Below are positions 1-12,334 of a DNA stretch of 64,000 bases, piece after piece; positions within the stretch are counted from its first letter, which is position 1; every line of letters starts with the position of its first letter. Origin of the DNA: Hermodice carunculata (lineage: Eukaryota; Annelida; Polychaeta; Eunicida; Amphinomidae); the NCBI GenBank assembly GCA_964020975.1, contig OZ026624.1, positions 28,488,331-28,552,330 of the forward strand, read 5' to 3'. Position numbers and translations under genes: made by a program. Below the pieces are notes generated by a model, which was given only the letters and a program-made list of their open reading frames with translations, ran no database searches and was not told where the DNA came from.

Positions 1-379
1 AGCATGCTGTAGCTTCTGTTTAAATAAAGTTAGCTAAGTCAGGTTTGCTGCATCACAGAGTTTTTTCATTGGTGGTCCTATAGGTGCACTGTCTTCCAGG
101 CCAGGTGGGAACTTTATGGTGGGGAAGCACAATGATGTGACACCGGCAAGAGCACAGTTAATACACCTGTATAAAGCTGACATCCAGGTGTCGTATTTCA
201 ATAATCACAAATTAACGAGGTGGCAATTGTATGACAAAAATCAACCCGTGTTTTTCTAACCTTTTTAATCTGTTAAATGCCACTCACGAAATTTTAAAAT
301 ACCAACTGATTTTTTAGACTGAAAAATGCTAATATGGAAAATAGAAGGATTTATTAACTGTGGTCTGTGGCCTTAGCGG

Positions 380-505
380 GATTTAGAAATTCAAAATTCT
401 TTTATTGCCAAGTTGCGTCCTCTCTGGGCCAAAAATCACTGCATAATTTCGTGCAGTCAAAACTTAACAATGTAACAAATAAATAAATAAATAAATAAAT
501 AAATA
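380..505 (-). mobile_element. possible LINE 3' end with AATAAA and tetranucleotide repeat
   Basis: The minus strand reads from an (ATTT)n tract through about 75 bases to GGCAATAAAAGAATTTTGAA, which resembles a retrotransposon 3' tail. It lies downstream of, and on the same strand as, the reverse-transcriptase fragment at 820-959. Both could be remnants of one insertion with the middle lost. The link is inference. Confidence 0.35.
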
Positions 506-599
506 CAAGAGGTGGCTTCCTCCAAATTATGATTGACATTGACACTTGAGACAAAGGAAATAAAGAACTAAGTGGATACTGGAATGCACATAACAAAAT

Positions 600-600
<1 letters not shown>

Positions 601-694
<94 letters not shown>
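601..694. repeat. (CA)n followed by (TA)n microsatellite
   Basis: About 18 CA units run directly into about 25 TA units. Confidence 0.95.
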
Positions 695-698
<4 letters not shown>

Positions 699-819
699 AT
701 GGGGTCTGCACATGCCACCAATGACCACACAATACAATGTGTACCAGATACGTATCAACAATGCATAAAGTGTGGTATGTAATGTCATTGTTATCAGCAG
801 GAGGTAGTTAGCACCAAAT

Positions 820-959
820 ATGCATCGTTCATGATATAGAGACAGAAGTTGAATAGCGGTTGAATTGCCAGGTATAAACCCAGACTGATCTGAAGGTACT
901 AATACATTTAGGGGAAGAAAAAAACATGTTAAAAGATCACTTTTTCCATAAACTAACAA
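820..959 (-). pseudogene. LINE reverse-transcriptase fragment
   Basis: The minus strand encodes residues around LVPSDQSGFIPGNSTAIQLL and then SLYHE. This matches the reverse-transcriptase segment of CR1/Jockey-group non-LTR retrotransposons (pattern QSGFxPGxSTxxQL...YH). Similarity stops at about 820, where the reading frame runs into unrelated sequence and a (TA)/(CA) microsatellite. It is a short dead fragment. Confidence 0.7.
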
Positions 960-960
960 C

Positions 961-1816
961 TAGTTCATCTTTACGATCACAGCTTGAGCTTAACGATTCT
1001 GTCTATTGCTAAGTTTTTATGTATTGCCCGCACCTGAAAACTTTGCAGTAGACATAATCGTTAAGCGACTATCGCCTTGAAAAATAGTAAGGAAGGGGTC
1101 TGTTTTCAGCCTGATACAACCTGTAGACTGGGAAGTATTTATGCACTTTCTCCACGAAAATGGTCAATATATCGAAGTTTTTTGTTCACATCTTGACACA
1201 CATAATTGTAGGTAGGCATAAATATTGAATTGTATTGGTGCCAATAATCATATAGACCGCTAGAAGGCTTTCCATTTGTCGTCTGTATGACAGGACACTT
1301 AATTTTCATATGACGCGAACTTGGGTGTTCAAGATGGCCTCGCTTCTGGTAACATTACAGGCATTTATTTACATATTTTAACGAATGAAATGTGCATTTA
1401 ATATATTTTAGGGATTTGATTATGTACATGTGTTAACATATGAATTAGATTTTACCAAAATTATTTCTTTCTGTCCGCCTGAATTTTGTCCGGAACGTTT
1501 CTTGGTTACCTGGCTGCTATACCTAAAAATCAACAATTTCGGCACGGTCATACCCCTTTTATTGAAATTGATCCTCTGATACGGAATAATCAAAATTATG
1601 CAAGTTGTATCCAATTGAAAATTGTAATGTCCAGTTACTTCAAAGGTATTATACATAACGATGTCAACCCAACTTCAATTCACATGTTTATGCAATAGGT
1701 ACACCCAACGAAACGAACATAAAAGTTGTAAACCTTGAATTAGTGCTAATGATGGTGATAATGATGACGACGGCGACGACAATGATGATGATAACTGTCA
1801 AGCCCAGTTATGAAAA
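961..1816. other. intergenic, no gene seen
   Basis: AT-rich sequence. The only structure is an imperfect GAT/GAC/GGC triplet run near 1748-1795. Confidence 0.6.
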
Positions 1817-2645
1817 CTAGAATAGAAGATTTGCTTCACTGCAAATCTGTCTGGGTGCCTTCAAGATGAGACCAGTTTGAAATGCTACACTTTGCCATTC
1901 TTCATCATCATCTAAATTTTGTCTATTAGCCTAATTTTTATAAAATAAAATGCTACAACTTTGGTTCTTAGTTCATTGGATGTGGCCATGACACAGACTT
2001 AGAAAATGAAGTTTGAATGAAGCTAGTATCTATAATAGTTTTGAAGCTATTCAACATTTTAACTTTGTGTATTTGCCTAATTTGCATAAATTGAAAGCAT
2101 ACAACTTTGGTTTATGGTTCATTGGATGGGGCTTTGCCACAAACCCATAAATTGAAGTAAGAATGGCACCTCTATCTACAACAGTTTTAAAGCTATTCAA
2201 GATTTACATTTTGAATGTTTACCCAATTTGTATAAATTAAAATCCTACAACTTTGGTTCATGGTTCATTGGATGCGGCTTTGCCACAAAACTCTAAGTTG
2301 AAGTTGAAATGGCATGTCTTGTATAATAGTTTTGGAGATATTCAACTTTGAAACTCTTCAAAGCCCCTTATTAGCATAATTTGAAATTCAACTTAACTTA
2401 TACTGTGTATCATATTGGCAGGTTCACAAACCTATATATGCACATTGAAATTTTGAGTATCTGCAATATTTTGAAAAGATATGGAGCTTTTCAATTTTAA
2501 TTGCCCCTAAATTTGCATACTTTTAAACATTATGAATATTCCAAATGAGATGCACAATTTCACTAGTTAGGTCAGTCCACCATAGCAAGTTTGGTGGTTT
2601 TCGGTAAAATAGTGCTTGAGAAAATGTCCAGACCAACTTGGTCGT

Positions 2646-2678
<33 letters not shown>

Positions 2679-2679
2679 A

Positions 2680-2718
<39 letters not shown>

Positions 2719-2720
2719 GA

Positions 2721-2808
<88 letters not shown>

Positions 2809-2815
2809 CAATTCC
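1817..2815 (+). mobile_element. P-family tandem-repeat element (P1)
   Basis: The left end is CTAGAATAG plus a hairpin at 1827-1848 (AGATTTGC, six-base loop, GCAAATCT), then GTCTGGGTGCC. Inside are about four diverged 140-base units, each with a phrase like CAACTTTGGTTC, TTCATTGGATG and AATAGTTTTGAAG. Near the right end is the family's conserved GCAAGTTTGGTGGTTTTCGG. It then runs into a long (GAAA)n tract at 2646-2808. The family's right-end hairpin is not visible past the tract. Confidence 0.8.
2646..2808. repeat. (GAAA)n microsatellite inside P1
   Basis: About 160 bases of GAAA with a few phase slips. It sits exactly where other P copies have a short AAAGAAAGAAA motif. Confidence 0.95.
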
Positions 2816-2828
2816 AGTGTTTACTAGT

Positions 2829-2945
2829 TCAGTGAAACCTCCCTAAAGTGGGCACCCTTGGGACCAGGACAAAAAGTCACCCATGGGACCAAAGAAAAGT
2901 GCCCACTCCTGAGAGGGTCAGCCCTTCTGGGCAGTATGGATGATT
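2829..2945. mobile_element. fragment of a CAGTGAAACC-type MITE
   Basis: It begins TTCAGTGAAACCTCCCTAAA, like the terminus of the element at 41062-41230. An internal inverted motif (AAAGTGGGCACCC against GTGCCCACT) follows. The opposite terminus is not clear. Confidence 0.4.
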
Positions 2946-3280
2946 ATGTGTGCATGTATATGTACACTATTCATACATGCACATATATATATAGTGTATA
3001 CATATCATAATTTCAAGGGTATGTGTATACATGCAATACAAAACTGTCTTTTTTTCCTTTGGTACATAGACAATATTTTAATAGAAGCGGTCAAGAAACT
3101 ACATAAACATGTACCTATGAACCAAGACAAAACTATACTGTCTCAGTATTGCCTATGAAGAACAGACTTCATCTCACTGGTTACATGAAAACAAAGACAA
3201 TTAAAGTGTCCACTGATATGACACAAATTCTACCCTCCTTGGTCTGGCCGACTCAGCTCTGTATATAGTTTATTTTTAAC

Positions 3281-3311
3281 CATGGATCGTCGACTGAGTC
3301 GACGATCCATG
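3281..3311. repeat. 31-base perfect palindrome
   Basis: Two 15-base arms (CATGGATCGTCGACT and its complement) are separated by a single G. CpG and GTCGAC content is unusual for this AT-rich region. Confidence 0.9.
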
Positions 3312-3764
3312 TTTTAACAGAGGGTGCACTCAGGCTTGTTCTGCCTAGAAGTCTAGATCCTGAGTTCCCTTGGGACTGATAAGCTCATCAGACTGACATT
3401 GCCCCAGGCAAAAACAGGCCACCTAGGACAGGTCTGTGCAGCTCTAGTGGGAAACTATAGCTTGCCTGGTACATATGGCAGCGTGGAGTCGATCTGTTCT
3501 TGCATGGACAGAAAGACATTCTAGGTATTTTATTGAGAGCCTCATTACACAGTTGTTGGGAGCCCCCCCCACCCACCCACCCACAATTTGCTACAAGACC
3601 CAAACTTTCAAAAGCATACACCTAGCATGCATGGATAGAAAGCTGCCTGCGAGACAGGTTCAAGCTAATTAATTATGAATGCAAAATGGTTGCCTGGCAC
3701 CATGGAGGTCAAGCAATAGGTCATACAGAATTTAAGGCCTGTATGTGAATTGGGGAGAAGTTTG

Positions 3765-4049
3765 GTGAATTTAGCATACATTAATATTCCGCAATTGTTT
3801 TTTATATGCTATTGGATTTGCCAACTGTCTCAAACCTGTATGTGTAAGTTAGAACTTTGTGACCATCTCCAATAGTTTAGAAGATATGGAGCTTTTAATA
3901 TTTTATTGCCCCTCATTTGCATAATTTTAATCATCCTGACTTTTCCAAGTCAGATGCCTAATTTAACTGGTAGGTCATTCATCATGGCAAGTTTGGTGGT
4001 TTTCGGAAAAGTAGGGTCCGAGAAAAACTCCGGACAAATCTGGTCATAA

Positions 4050-4133
<84 letters not shown>

Positions 4134-4200
4134 AAGAAAGAAAGAAAGAAAAAGAATTTTGGAAAAACAAAATGTCTTGGTTGGCACCTAGACATAAACA
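3765..4200 (+). mobile_element. P-family element, left-truncated (P2)
   Basis: Two P-type units are followed by GCAAGTTTGGTGGTTTTCGG, TCCGGACAAATCTGGTC, a (GA)n tract at 4053-4129, a short (GAAA)n and the right end TGTCTTGGTTGGCACC, then TAGACATAAAC. The left hairpin is absent. Confidence 0.75.
4053..4129. repeat. (GA)n microsatellite inside P2
   Basis: About 38 GA units followed by (GAAA)n. It occupies the same place in the element as the (GAAA)n of P1. Confidence 0.95.
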
Positions 4201-4889
4201 AGCACAAGAACAACCGCTCATGCACAAATGTCTCATATAGACCATTTCTTTTCACAGCTTGCAGTTTGACCACTGCACATTCCATGTTAAGTGGACGAAT
4301 GCCGTTTGATAATCTGTGACTTAAACAGGTGACAAACCTAAGTGAGCATTCTCATCTAAGATGCTGAATTGGCTTGCTCAAAGGATTGTGTTTCAGATAC
4401 ATTGAATCGTATTACCAATATTAACGGGTGGCCCTATTACAAATTTTGTTATATTGATATGGGTAGGCCTACCATTTAAGTGGCCACGTGCGGGCAAACA
4501 TCATTACTTTTCAAAAGGCTATTTCAAAGACTGTTTATATCATTCATCTCTTACAGTCAATGCAAACTACTCATTACTCGGACCACTATCTGTACGTTTG
4601 GTGGTGTCATTATCTTGCATACTGTTATGTGTCCTTTAATGTACTGTCCTGTGGTTTGTGCCATTACCTTTTACACTATACTCTGTATTTTATTCCTTTT
4701 TTTTCGTAGAGGAATTTGTATAGGCTATGTCTGTTTTCCAATTGCCGTACTAAAATATGTTAACTAACGGTGGCCCTGCTCTGCCACCCTAGGTTACTAT
4801 GGGCAACACAACAATCCCTCGTCCATAATGAGGGCATGTGAGCAATGGATACTACCTAACCATCATTTTTTTTCTTCAAAAGGATTCAT
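4201..4889. other. intergenic, nothing recognised
   Basis: No conserved coding sequence, RNA gene or repeat boundary seen. Confidence 0.55.
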
Positions 4890-5139
4890 ATATGTGTCAA
4901 TCGAACGTCTTTGGTTTGTGATATAAACGCATCCAATAAAATGTAAATGAGAGTTGTCATATTTGATATTTATGCAAATTACGCACACTTGGAGGACTAA
5001 AATGCTTGTTGATTTCAAAATCTTCATTTGATGAAGAGGTCAAGAGGTCAGTCAAATTTCAATCCAAATGATTGTCTTCAAGGTACATTTGATTATAATT
5101 GAACAAATTGCTGTGAAGCAAATCTTATTTTCCTAGTTC
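4890..5139 (-). mobile_element. degraded P-family element (P4)
   Basis: In reverse orientation, one unit remnant (AAACGCATCCAATAAAATG) and a left end with TTGCTGTGAAGCAAATCTT followed by CCTAG are visible. The adjacent motif is too decayed to read. Confidence 0.55.
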
Positions 5140-6432
<1,293 letters not shown>

Positions 6433-7850
6433 TAATTGTGTCTGGGTGCAAACACATTCTTTTTTACGACCAAATTTGTCCGGACTTTTTCTCGGACACT
6501 ATTCTTCCGAATACCACCAAACTTGCCATAGGGACTGACCTACCAGTAAATTGTGCATATCGTTTGGAATAGTAGTGATGTTTAAATTATGCAAATTACG
6601 GCCAATTAAAATTTTAAATGCTCCATATCTTCCAAAAAATTAGATAAACATGTCATTCGAACTTCAATTTATTAGTTTGTGGCAAAGCTGCATCCAATGA
6701 ACCATGAACCAAAGTTGGAGGATTTTAATTCATGCAATTAGGTGAATATGCAAAATTCAAATCCTATTATAGATAGAGGCACCATCCAAACTTTAGTTTA
6801 TGGGTTTGTGAAATAGCCGCATCCAATGAACCATGGACCAAAGGTGTAGAAATTTAATTAATCAAATTACGTGAATATGCAAAAATTAAATCTTGAATAT
6901 CTTCAAAACTATTATACATAAAGGTGGCATTTCAACTTCAATTTGTAGGTTTGTGACATAGCCACATCCAATGAACCAAAATAGCAAAATTGAAGTTTAT
7001 GCAAATTAGATGAATACACAAAATTTAAATCTTGACTAACTTAAAAACTATTATACATAAAGGTGCCATTCCCACTTCAATTTGTAGGATTATGACAAAC
7101 GTGCATCAAATGAACCATGAACCAAAGTTATAGGATTTTAATTTATGCAAATTAGGTGAATACACAAACTTTAAATTTTGAATAGGTTCAAAGTTATTAT
7201 AGAGGTGCCATTTCTACTTCAGTTCGTAGGCTTGTCACACAGCCGCATCCAATGAACCAAAAATGCAAAATTGTAATTTATGCAAATTAGGTGAATACAC
7301 AAAATTTATTTCTTTGAATAACTTCAAAATTATTTTACATAGAGGTACCATTCCAACTACAATTTGCAGGTTTGTGACATAGGTGCACCCGATGGACCAT
7401 GAACCAAAGTTGTAGGATTTTAATCTATGCAAATAAGGCAAATACATAAAATGTAAATCTTAAATAAGTTCAAAACTATTACAGACAGAGGTACCATACC
7501 GTTTCCCCTCTTAAACGTAAAATTGTTCACTCTGGTATGACTGCATTTAATTAATCATGAAGTTGTAGGATTTTAATTTATGAAAATTAGCCTAATACAC
7601 GAAATTAAGATCTTAAATAGCTTCAAAACTATTACAGATAGTGGTGTCATTCAAACTTTAGTTTATAAATTTGTGACATGGCCACATTGAATGAACTTAG
7701 AACCAAAGTTGTTGCATTTTAATTTATGCAAATTAGGCTAATATAAAAAATTTACATTATGTTGAACAATGGCAAAGTGTAGCATTTCAAACGGTTCTCA
7801 TTTTGAAGGTACCCAGACAGATTTGCTGTGAAGCAAATCTTCCTTTCTAC
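6433..7850 (-). mobile_element. P-family element with both ends (P3)
   Basis: This is one of the most complete copies, in reverse orientation. The right end starts with TGTCTGGGTGC near 6440 and the left end closes with GTACCCAGACAG, then the hairpin ATTTGC, six-base loop, GCAAAT, then CTTCCTTTCTAC. The two end motifs form an inverted repeat with one mismatch. Eight tandem units are marked by the CATCCAATGAACC phrase (or a variant) at 6691, 6820, 6965, 7104, 7246, 7386, 7544 and 7685, so the period is about 140 bases. The microsatellite slot holds only a T-run here. Confidence 0.85.
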
Positions 7851-7894
7851 TTTAATTTTTTTGTACAATGACTTGGTTTATCATCTTTAAATGA

Positions 7895-7983
7895 AATTAT
7901 CATTGTTGTTGTTGTTATTATCATCATTATTATAATAATTATTATTATTATTGTTGTTATTGTTACTGTTATTGGTAGTAGTG

Positions 7984-8029
<46 letters not shown>

Positions 8030-8054
8030 CAGTAGTAGTAGTAGTAGTAGTAGT
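7895..8054. repeat. trinucleotide repeats (TTG/TTA then GTA)
   Basis: Mixed TTG/TTA/ATA triplets grade into about 27 GTA units (7974-8054). Confidence 0.95.
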
Positions 8055-8278
8055 ATACCTCTCAAGGACTCGGGACACATTGAATCAACCAAGTTACAGT
8101 AATAATCAGTCCCGAAAAAAAGCAATTGTCATTTATGTAAATTATGCCCGGCACTTGTCCAGCGTGGTTTCATTTCAAGGAGAATGAAAAGCGACGATAT
8201 GAGATAAAAACTGTCGGTCATAAAGGACCTCCCAGCAAAAGCAAACAAGGGGACAGCAGCATTTGCGCGTCCCTTTAA

Positions 8279-8510
8279 CTCATTCCATACTATGACCACA
8301 GGCCTTGGTCAGTGGTTCTGGCACTGCCTGGCAAGTCATGCTGCAGCTGCAGCATGACTTGCCAGGCAGTGCCAGAACCAATGACTTAAGACTATAGGCA
8401 TGTTGGTACCTGAACGAAAGCACTTTTCATGAAGAATTTAAATATGCAATTGTCGTCTTAAATCTAGGTAAATATAATCATAGAAAAATCAGGGACTGGT
8501 ATTGAATGAG
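8279..8510. mobile_element. TTAA-flanked MITE with perfect central palindrome (M1)
   Basis: A 232-base element is bounded by TTAA at 8275-8278 and 8511-8514. The termini CTCATTCCATACTA and, inverted, CTCATTCAATACCA form the inverted repeat. A second copy lies at 34394-34612. TTAA duplication is typical of piggyBac and Kolobok superfamilies. It has no coding capacity. Confidence 0.8.
8314..8379. repeat. 66-base perfect palindrome inside M1
   Basis: Two 33-base arms from GGTTCTGGCACTGCC inward meet at CTGCAG/CTGCAG with no spacer and no mismatch. Confidence 0.95.
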
Positions 8511-8807
8511 TTAACAGGAATGGAGACCCCTGTGAGCAAACCCGCCAGTCACTGTTGTTAAAATTGGTAAACCCGAGAATAATGACGATTAGAGGCTTTT
8601 GCCTCACCCCACTGCCATGTATTCAATGTTCCTAACGTTACGACATTTGTATGAGATGTATTTGATTCATCCACATTTTTTCTAAAAAGTCCAAAACCTA
8701 GTATATCTTTAAAAAAGTCTCAAGAAAAAATTGGGAGTTAAGGATTTCCAGTGCAATATCCCTCACGACGTAAGTTAATTTTTTGATCTCAGATTGCACT
8801 CGATTGC

Positions 8808-8953
<146 letters not shown>

Positions 8954-8967
8954 TTATACCCAGCCTT

Positions 8968-9013
8968 ATTTTGTAGGCACATGGACAAACCTACAAGCAA
9001 ATCTTCTTTTCTG
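8968..9013 (-). mobile_element. solo left end of a P-family element
   Basis: GGCACATGGACAAACC, then AGCAAATCTTCTTTTCTGG, match the inverted left end of the family. The interior is absent: the compound microsatellite abuts it. Confidence 0.6.
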
Positions 9014-9830
9014 GTTGTCTACGTGCCACCACAAGCATTCTGTTTTTCTATGAACTCTTTATCTGTTCTTTCTTTACCAGCAAATTTGAAGACTATTATA
9101 CGCAGAAACTGCAAATTTGGCATGGTTAGGTATATACCTCCATACATAGAGTCAGGTCTTCTTTGATAACGGCTGACAGTTTTGAAAATTATGCAAATTA
9201 GGGCTACTTGAAAATTTAAATCTTGAATATCTTCAAAATTATTATAGGTAGGGATGCCATTCCAACTCCAATTTGTAGATTTCTGCTGTAGGCGCATCAA
9301 ACAAAAGTTGTAAAATATTCATTTATGCTAATTAGGGTCACATGAGAGGTTTTAAACGTTGAGGATCCCCAAAGGTATTATAGGTAGAGGTGCCATTCCA
9401 ACTTCAGTTCATGGATTTGTGCTGTATGTGCATTCAATGAACCACAAACAAAAGTTGTAAAATTTTCATTCATGCTAATTAGGGTCACATGAGAGGTTTA
9501 AACCTTGAGTATCTTCAAAGGTATTATAGGTAGAGGTGCCATTCCATCTTCAATTCATGGCTTTGTGCTGTATGTGCATTCAATGAATCAAGTACAAGCA
9601 AAAGTTGTCAAATTTTATTTAATGCTTATTAGGAGCACTTGAGAAGTTTAAATGTTGAATATCTTCAAAACCATTCTAGGTATAGGTGCCATTTCAGATT
9701 TAATTCATAAGTTTGTGCTGCAGGTGCATCCAATAAACCACAAACAAAAGCTGTAGAATATTGGTTAAAACATATATGGAATTCAAAATAGAATATTAAT
9801 TTATGATAATTGGGATGGCCCCCATAGGTT
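9014..9830 (-). mobile_element. P-family element (P5)
   Basis: The right end TGTCTACGTGCCACC directly follows the solo left end at 8968-9013. After it come CCAGCAAATTTG and about five tandem units in reverse orientation (GCATTCAATGAACCAC, GCATCCAATAAACC and similar). The left hairpin is not found, and the outer boundary is approximate. Confidence 0.7.
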
Positions 9831-9865
9831 AATATACTTATTATCACGTTTATTAGTTTTCATGA

Positions 9866-9950
9866 TTGATATATATATATATAATATATATATATAATAT
9901 ATATATATGTATATATATATACATACATACATACATATATATATATATAT
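9866..9950. repeat. imperfect (TA)n microsatellite
   Basis: TA-rich tract with AATA and CATA interruptions. Confidence 0.9.
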
Positions 9951-10555
9951 GGTATTGTGCCATCAGCGAAATAAGCGAAAATAAAAATGCACTGAATTTA
10001 TGTGAATTTATAGTATGCTTTCCACTATTTACAGCAACTGAAACCTGATTTGCCATATTATTTTGGCGTCCCTGTAACTTCTGATGGCAAATGATTCGGA
10101 CAAGATGTTTCCACAGGTGTTGGTTAACATTTGCCCTGGAACAGATAGCCTATGTTTAACTCGCTATACTACTATGATAACATTTGTTATAATGTATAAA
10201 CAGCATGTTGAAGTTTCATTGCGTCATAAGTGACCACCAGCATACTAAGGTTTAATTGCATATCAAACTTGACGAAGTGCTTCCTCATTTTTCCCTGGGC
10301 AATATTTACCTTTCAGGACTCGGCAGACGGTCCGTCATTCCATTCTACTGGTATATAGATGTGCTGTGTTCCACTCAAAGCGATCACCGGGAAGAAGCGT
10401 GAAGAAAACTCTCCGACTTCCATCAGTATCTTCATGATGGCTGATTGTGATTAATATTATTTTAACCATTGCCCCCCCCCCCCCCGAGAATGAGATTGGC
10501 CCGTCACTTTGCCTGCTGAACAGGCCAATTCCCGCTCCACTTCCACCCTCCCTCC
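9951..10555. other. intergenic, nothing recognised
   Basis: It includes a poly-C run of about 15 near 10472-10486. No gene seen. Confidence 0.5.
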
Positions 10556-10595
10556 CTCTACTCCGCTCGACACTATAGTGTCGAGTGGAGTAGAG
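10556..10595. repeat. 40-base near-perfect palindrome
   Basis: Two 20-base arms (CTCTACTCCGCTCGACACTA and its complement) meet without a spacer, with one mismatch. The centre is ACTATAGT. Confidence 0.9.
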
Positions 10596-10839
10596 CCTAA
10601 AGAAACAGACATACAGAGCTTGATTTGCTTTGGAGAAAAACCCATCACTGGATTTCTCTGCAAAAAGAAGTATTGCGCTTCGTTAAGTTTTTCAATCAAC
10701 ATATGTTAGAAGTTTGCAAATATTCAGCTCATCAATCTGGACAAACGAACCACAGTTGCCTATATATATATACATACATGTAACTGGTGTACGACTTATT
10801 ACAGCAACAAAATAATGTGAAATTCCTGTGCAAAAAATG

Positions 10840-10957
<118 letters not shown>

Positions 10958-11365
10958 AGGCGGGTTTATAATCATATGATTGTCAAGTAGCTACATTTTG
11001 CTTGTGTGCTGCGGGGCGTTGTCATGAACCTCCTAGGGGACAAAATGAATTTTGCTGATCAAAGTATCTTCAGGATAAATCTCCTTTGATCTCTTAGATC
11101 TCTAAAACATTTCCTGTTTACGTTAAGACAGAGTAAACAAATGATAGAAGACATGTACATCTTCACAGCTGCAACGTAGTTGTCTTGTCTGCCAAGCGAC
11201 CTTCTGCCCTTGGCAAAACAGAAACAGTCTGCTCTAAAATTGTCTTGAGTTGCCTGCCTTGATATTCTGAGAACCAACATGCAACTTTGATCGACCAATC
11301 TTGTCTGCCAGGGAGCTATATTGTTGGTGTGACCAAAACGTTTGGACAACCTGCCCTTTAAACAA

Positions 11366-12050
11366 TGAATTATTTATCATAGTACTGAAAAGACCGTCTG
11401 TATGCTGTTTACTACGCATTTACGGTTCGAAATCAACCCGTCTGTAAAACTCAACAATGTAAAGTTAAACTTCGTCGAGAGGTTCGTGTATCTTGGTCAC
11501 ATCGTTACTCCATCACTTTCTGATGATGAAGACATTGGTCGGCAATATCGTTCGTTATGGTCCAGGGCAATCATGCTTAAGCGAAAGTTTTCATGTTGAA
11601 GTGATCAGGTTAAAATGTGCTTGTTTAAATCCTACTGTACGTCGCTGTATACAGCCCAGCTTTGGGATAACTACAAGCTCTCAGTATACCAAAAATTTTA
11701 GTGTGCTACAACAACTCATTTCGATGGCTAATGGGTCTTCAAAAATCATGTTCGGCTGGCAATATGTTTGCACAGAGAGGCGTTTTATCATTCAAAGAGC
11801 TGATCCGCAAAATAGTGCACAGTTTTCTTTGCAGGGTGCATAAAATCACAAATGAGTTACTTTGTAAACTTAAGAACAGCGACGTGCAAACCTCCATCTT
11901 TGCACGTAATTGGGGAGCCATCCGCACCGGAGGTTGATCCTACTACCCCTTATACTATTTTACCAACATGTATATATTTTATGTATATGATGTGTATATA
12001 TGGACTTTTAGTCTGAAATAAAGCTGTTTATCTTTATCTTATCTTATTAT
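11366..12050 (+). pseudogene. 3' end of a LINE: reverse-transcriptase C-terminus plus 3' UTR
   Basis: Readable segments are TEKTVCMLF, FVYLGHIVTPSLSDDEDIGR followed by QYRSL, SDQVKMCLFKSYCTSLYTAQ, and YNNSFRWLMGLQKSCSAGNM. They match, in order, the palm-to-thumb and C-terminal part of CR1/Jockey-group LINE reverse transcriptases. An in-frame stop follows KRKFSC near 11598, another occurs near 11700, and the later part is read in a different frame, so it is inactive. After the last stop (about 11937) comes a 3' UTR ending in AATAAAG and short TTATC repeats, a typical LINE tail. The 5' part is missing. Confidence 0.85.
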
Positions 12051-12334
12051 TTATTTCAATATAGATTTGCGTGCATAAACATAACTTCAAACTACAATGT
12101 AGCGTACTTCATGAGTGTTGTAGATACGTGCAGTACTGGTATATGGCGTCATCATCAAGCCTGTTTTGATATTCAACTGGACACAAACCCTCGTGTTCTA
12201 ATGGTCACGTGATTTTCAAAATTGAACAGCAGCCATTAAAATATAAAATGATTAGCACTGTTTCGATCTAAAGCGTCACATTGCGAGTTTACTTCCAACC
12301 ATGCATAATGTGCGTCTTCCGCAGAAAAAGTAAA

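Noticed and set aside
2829-2945. Complete MITE next to P1
   Set aside because: Only one terminus matches. The other end and a target duplication could not be found, so it is kept as a fragment only.
11059-11349. 96-codon minus-strand frame beside the LINE fragment
   Set aside because: No recognisable motif, and it lies upstream of the LINE on the opposite strand. I could not support it as a gene or as part of the element.
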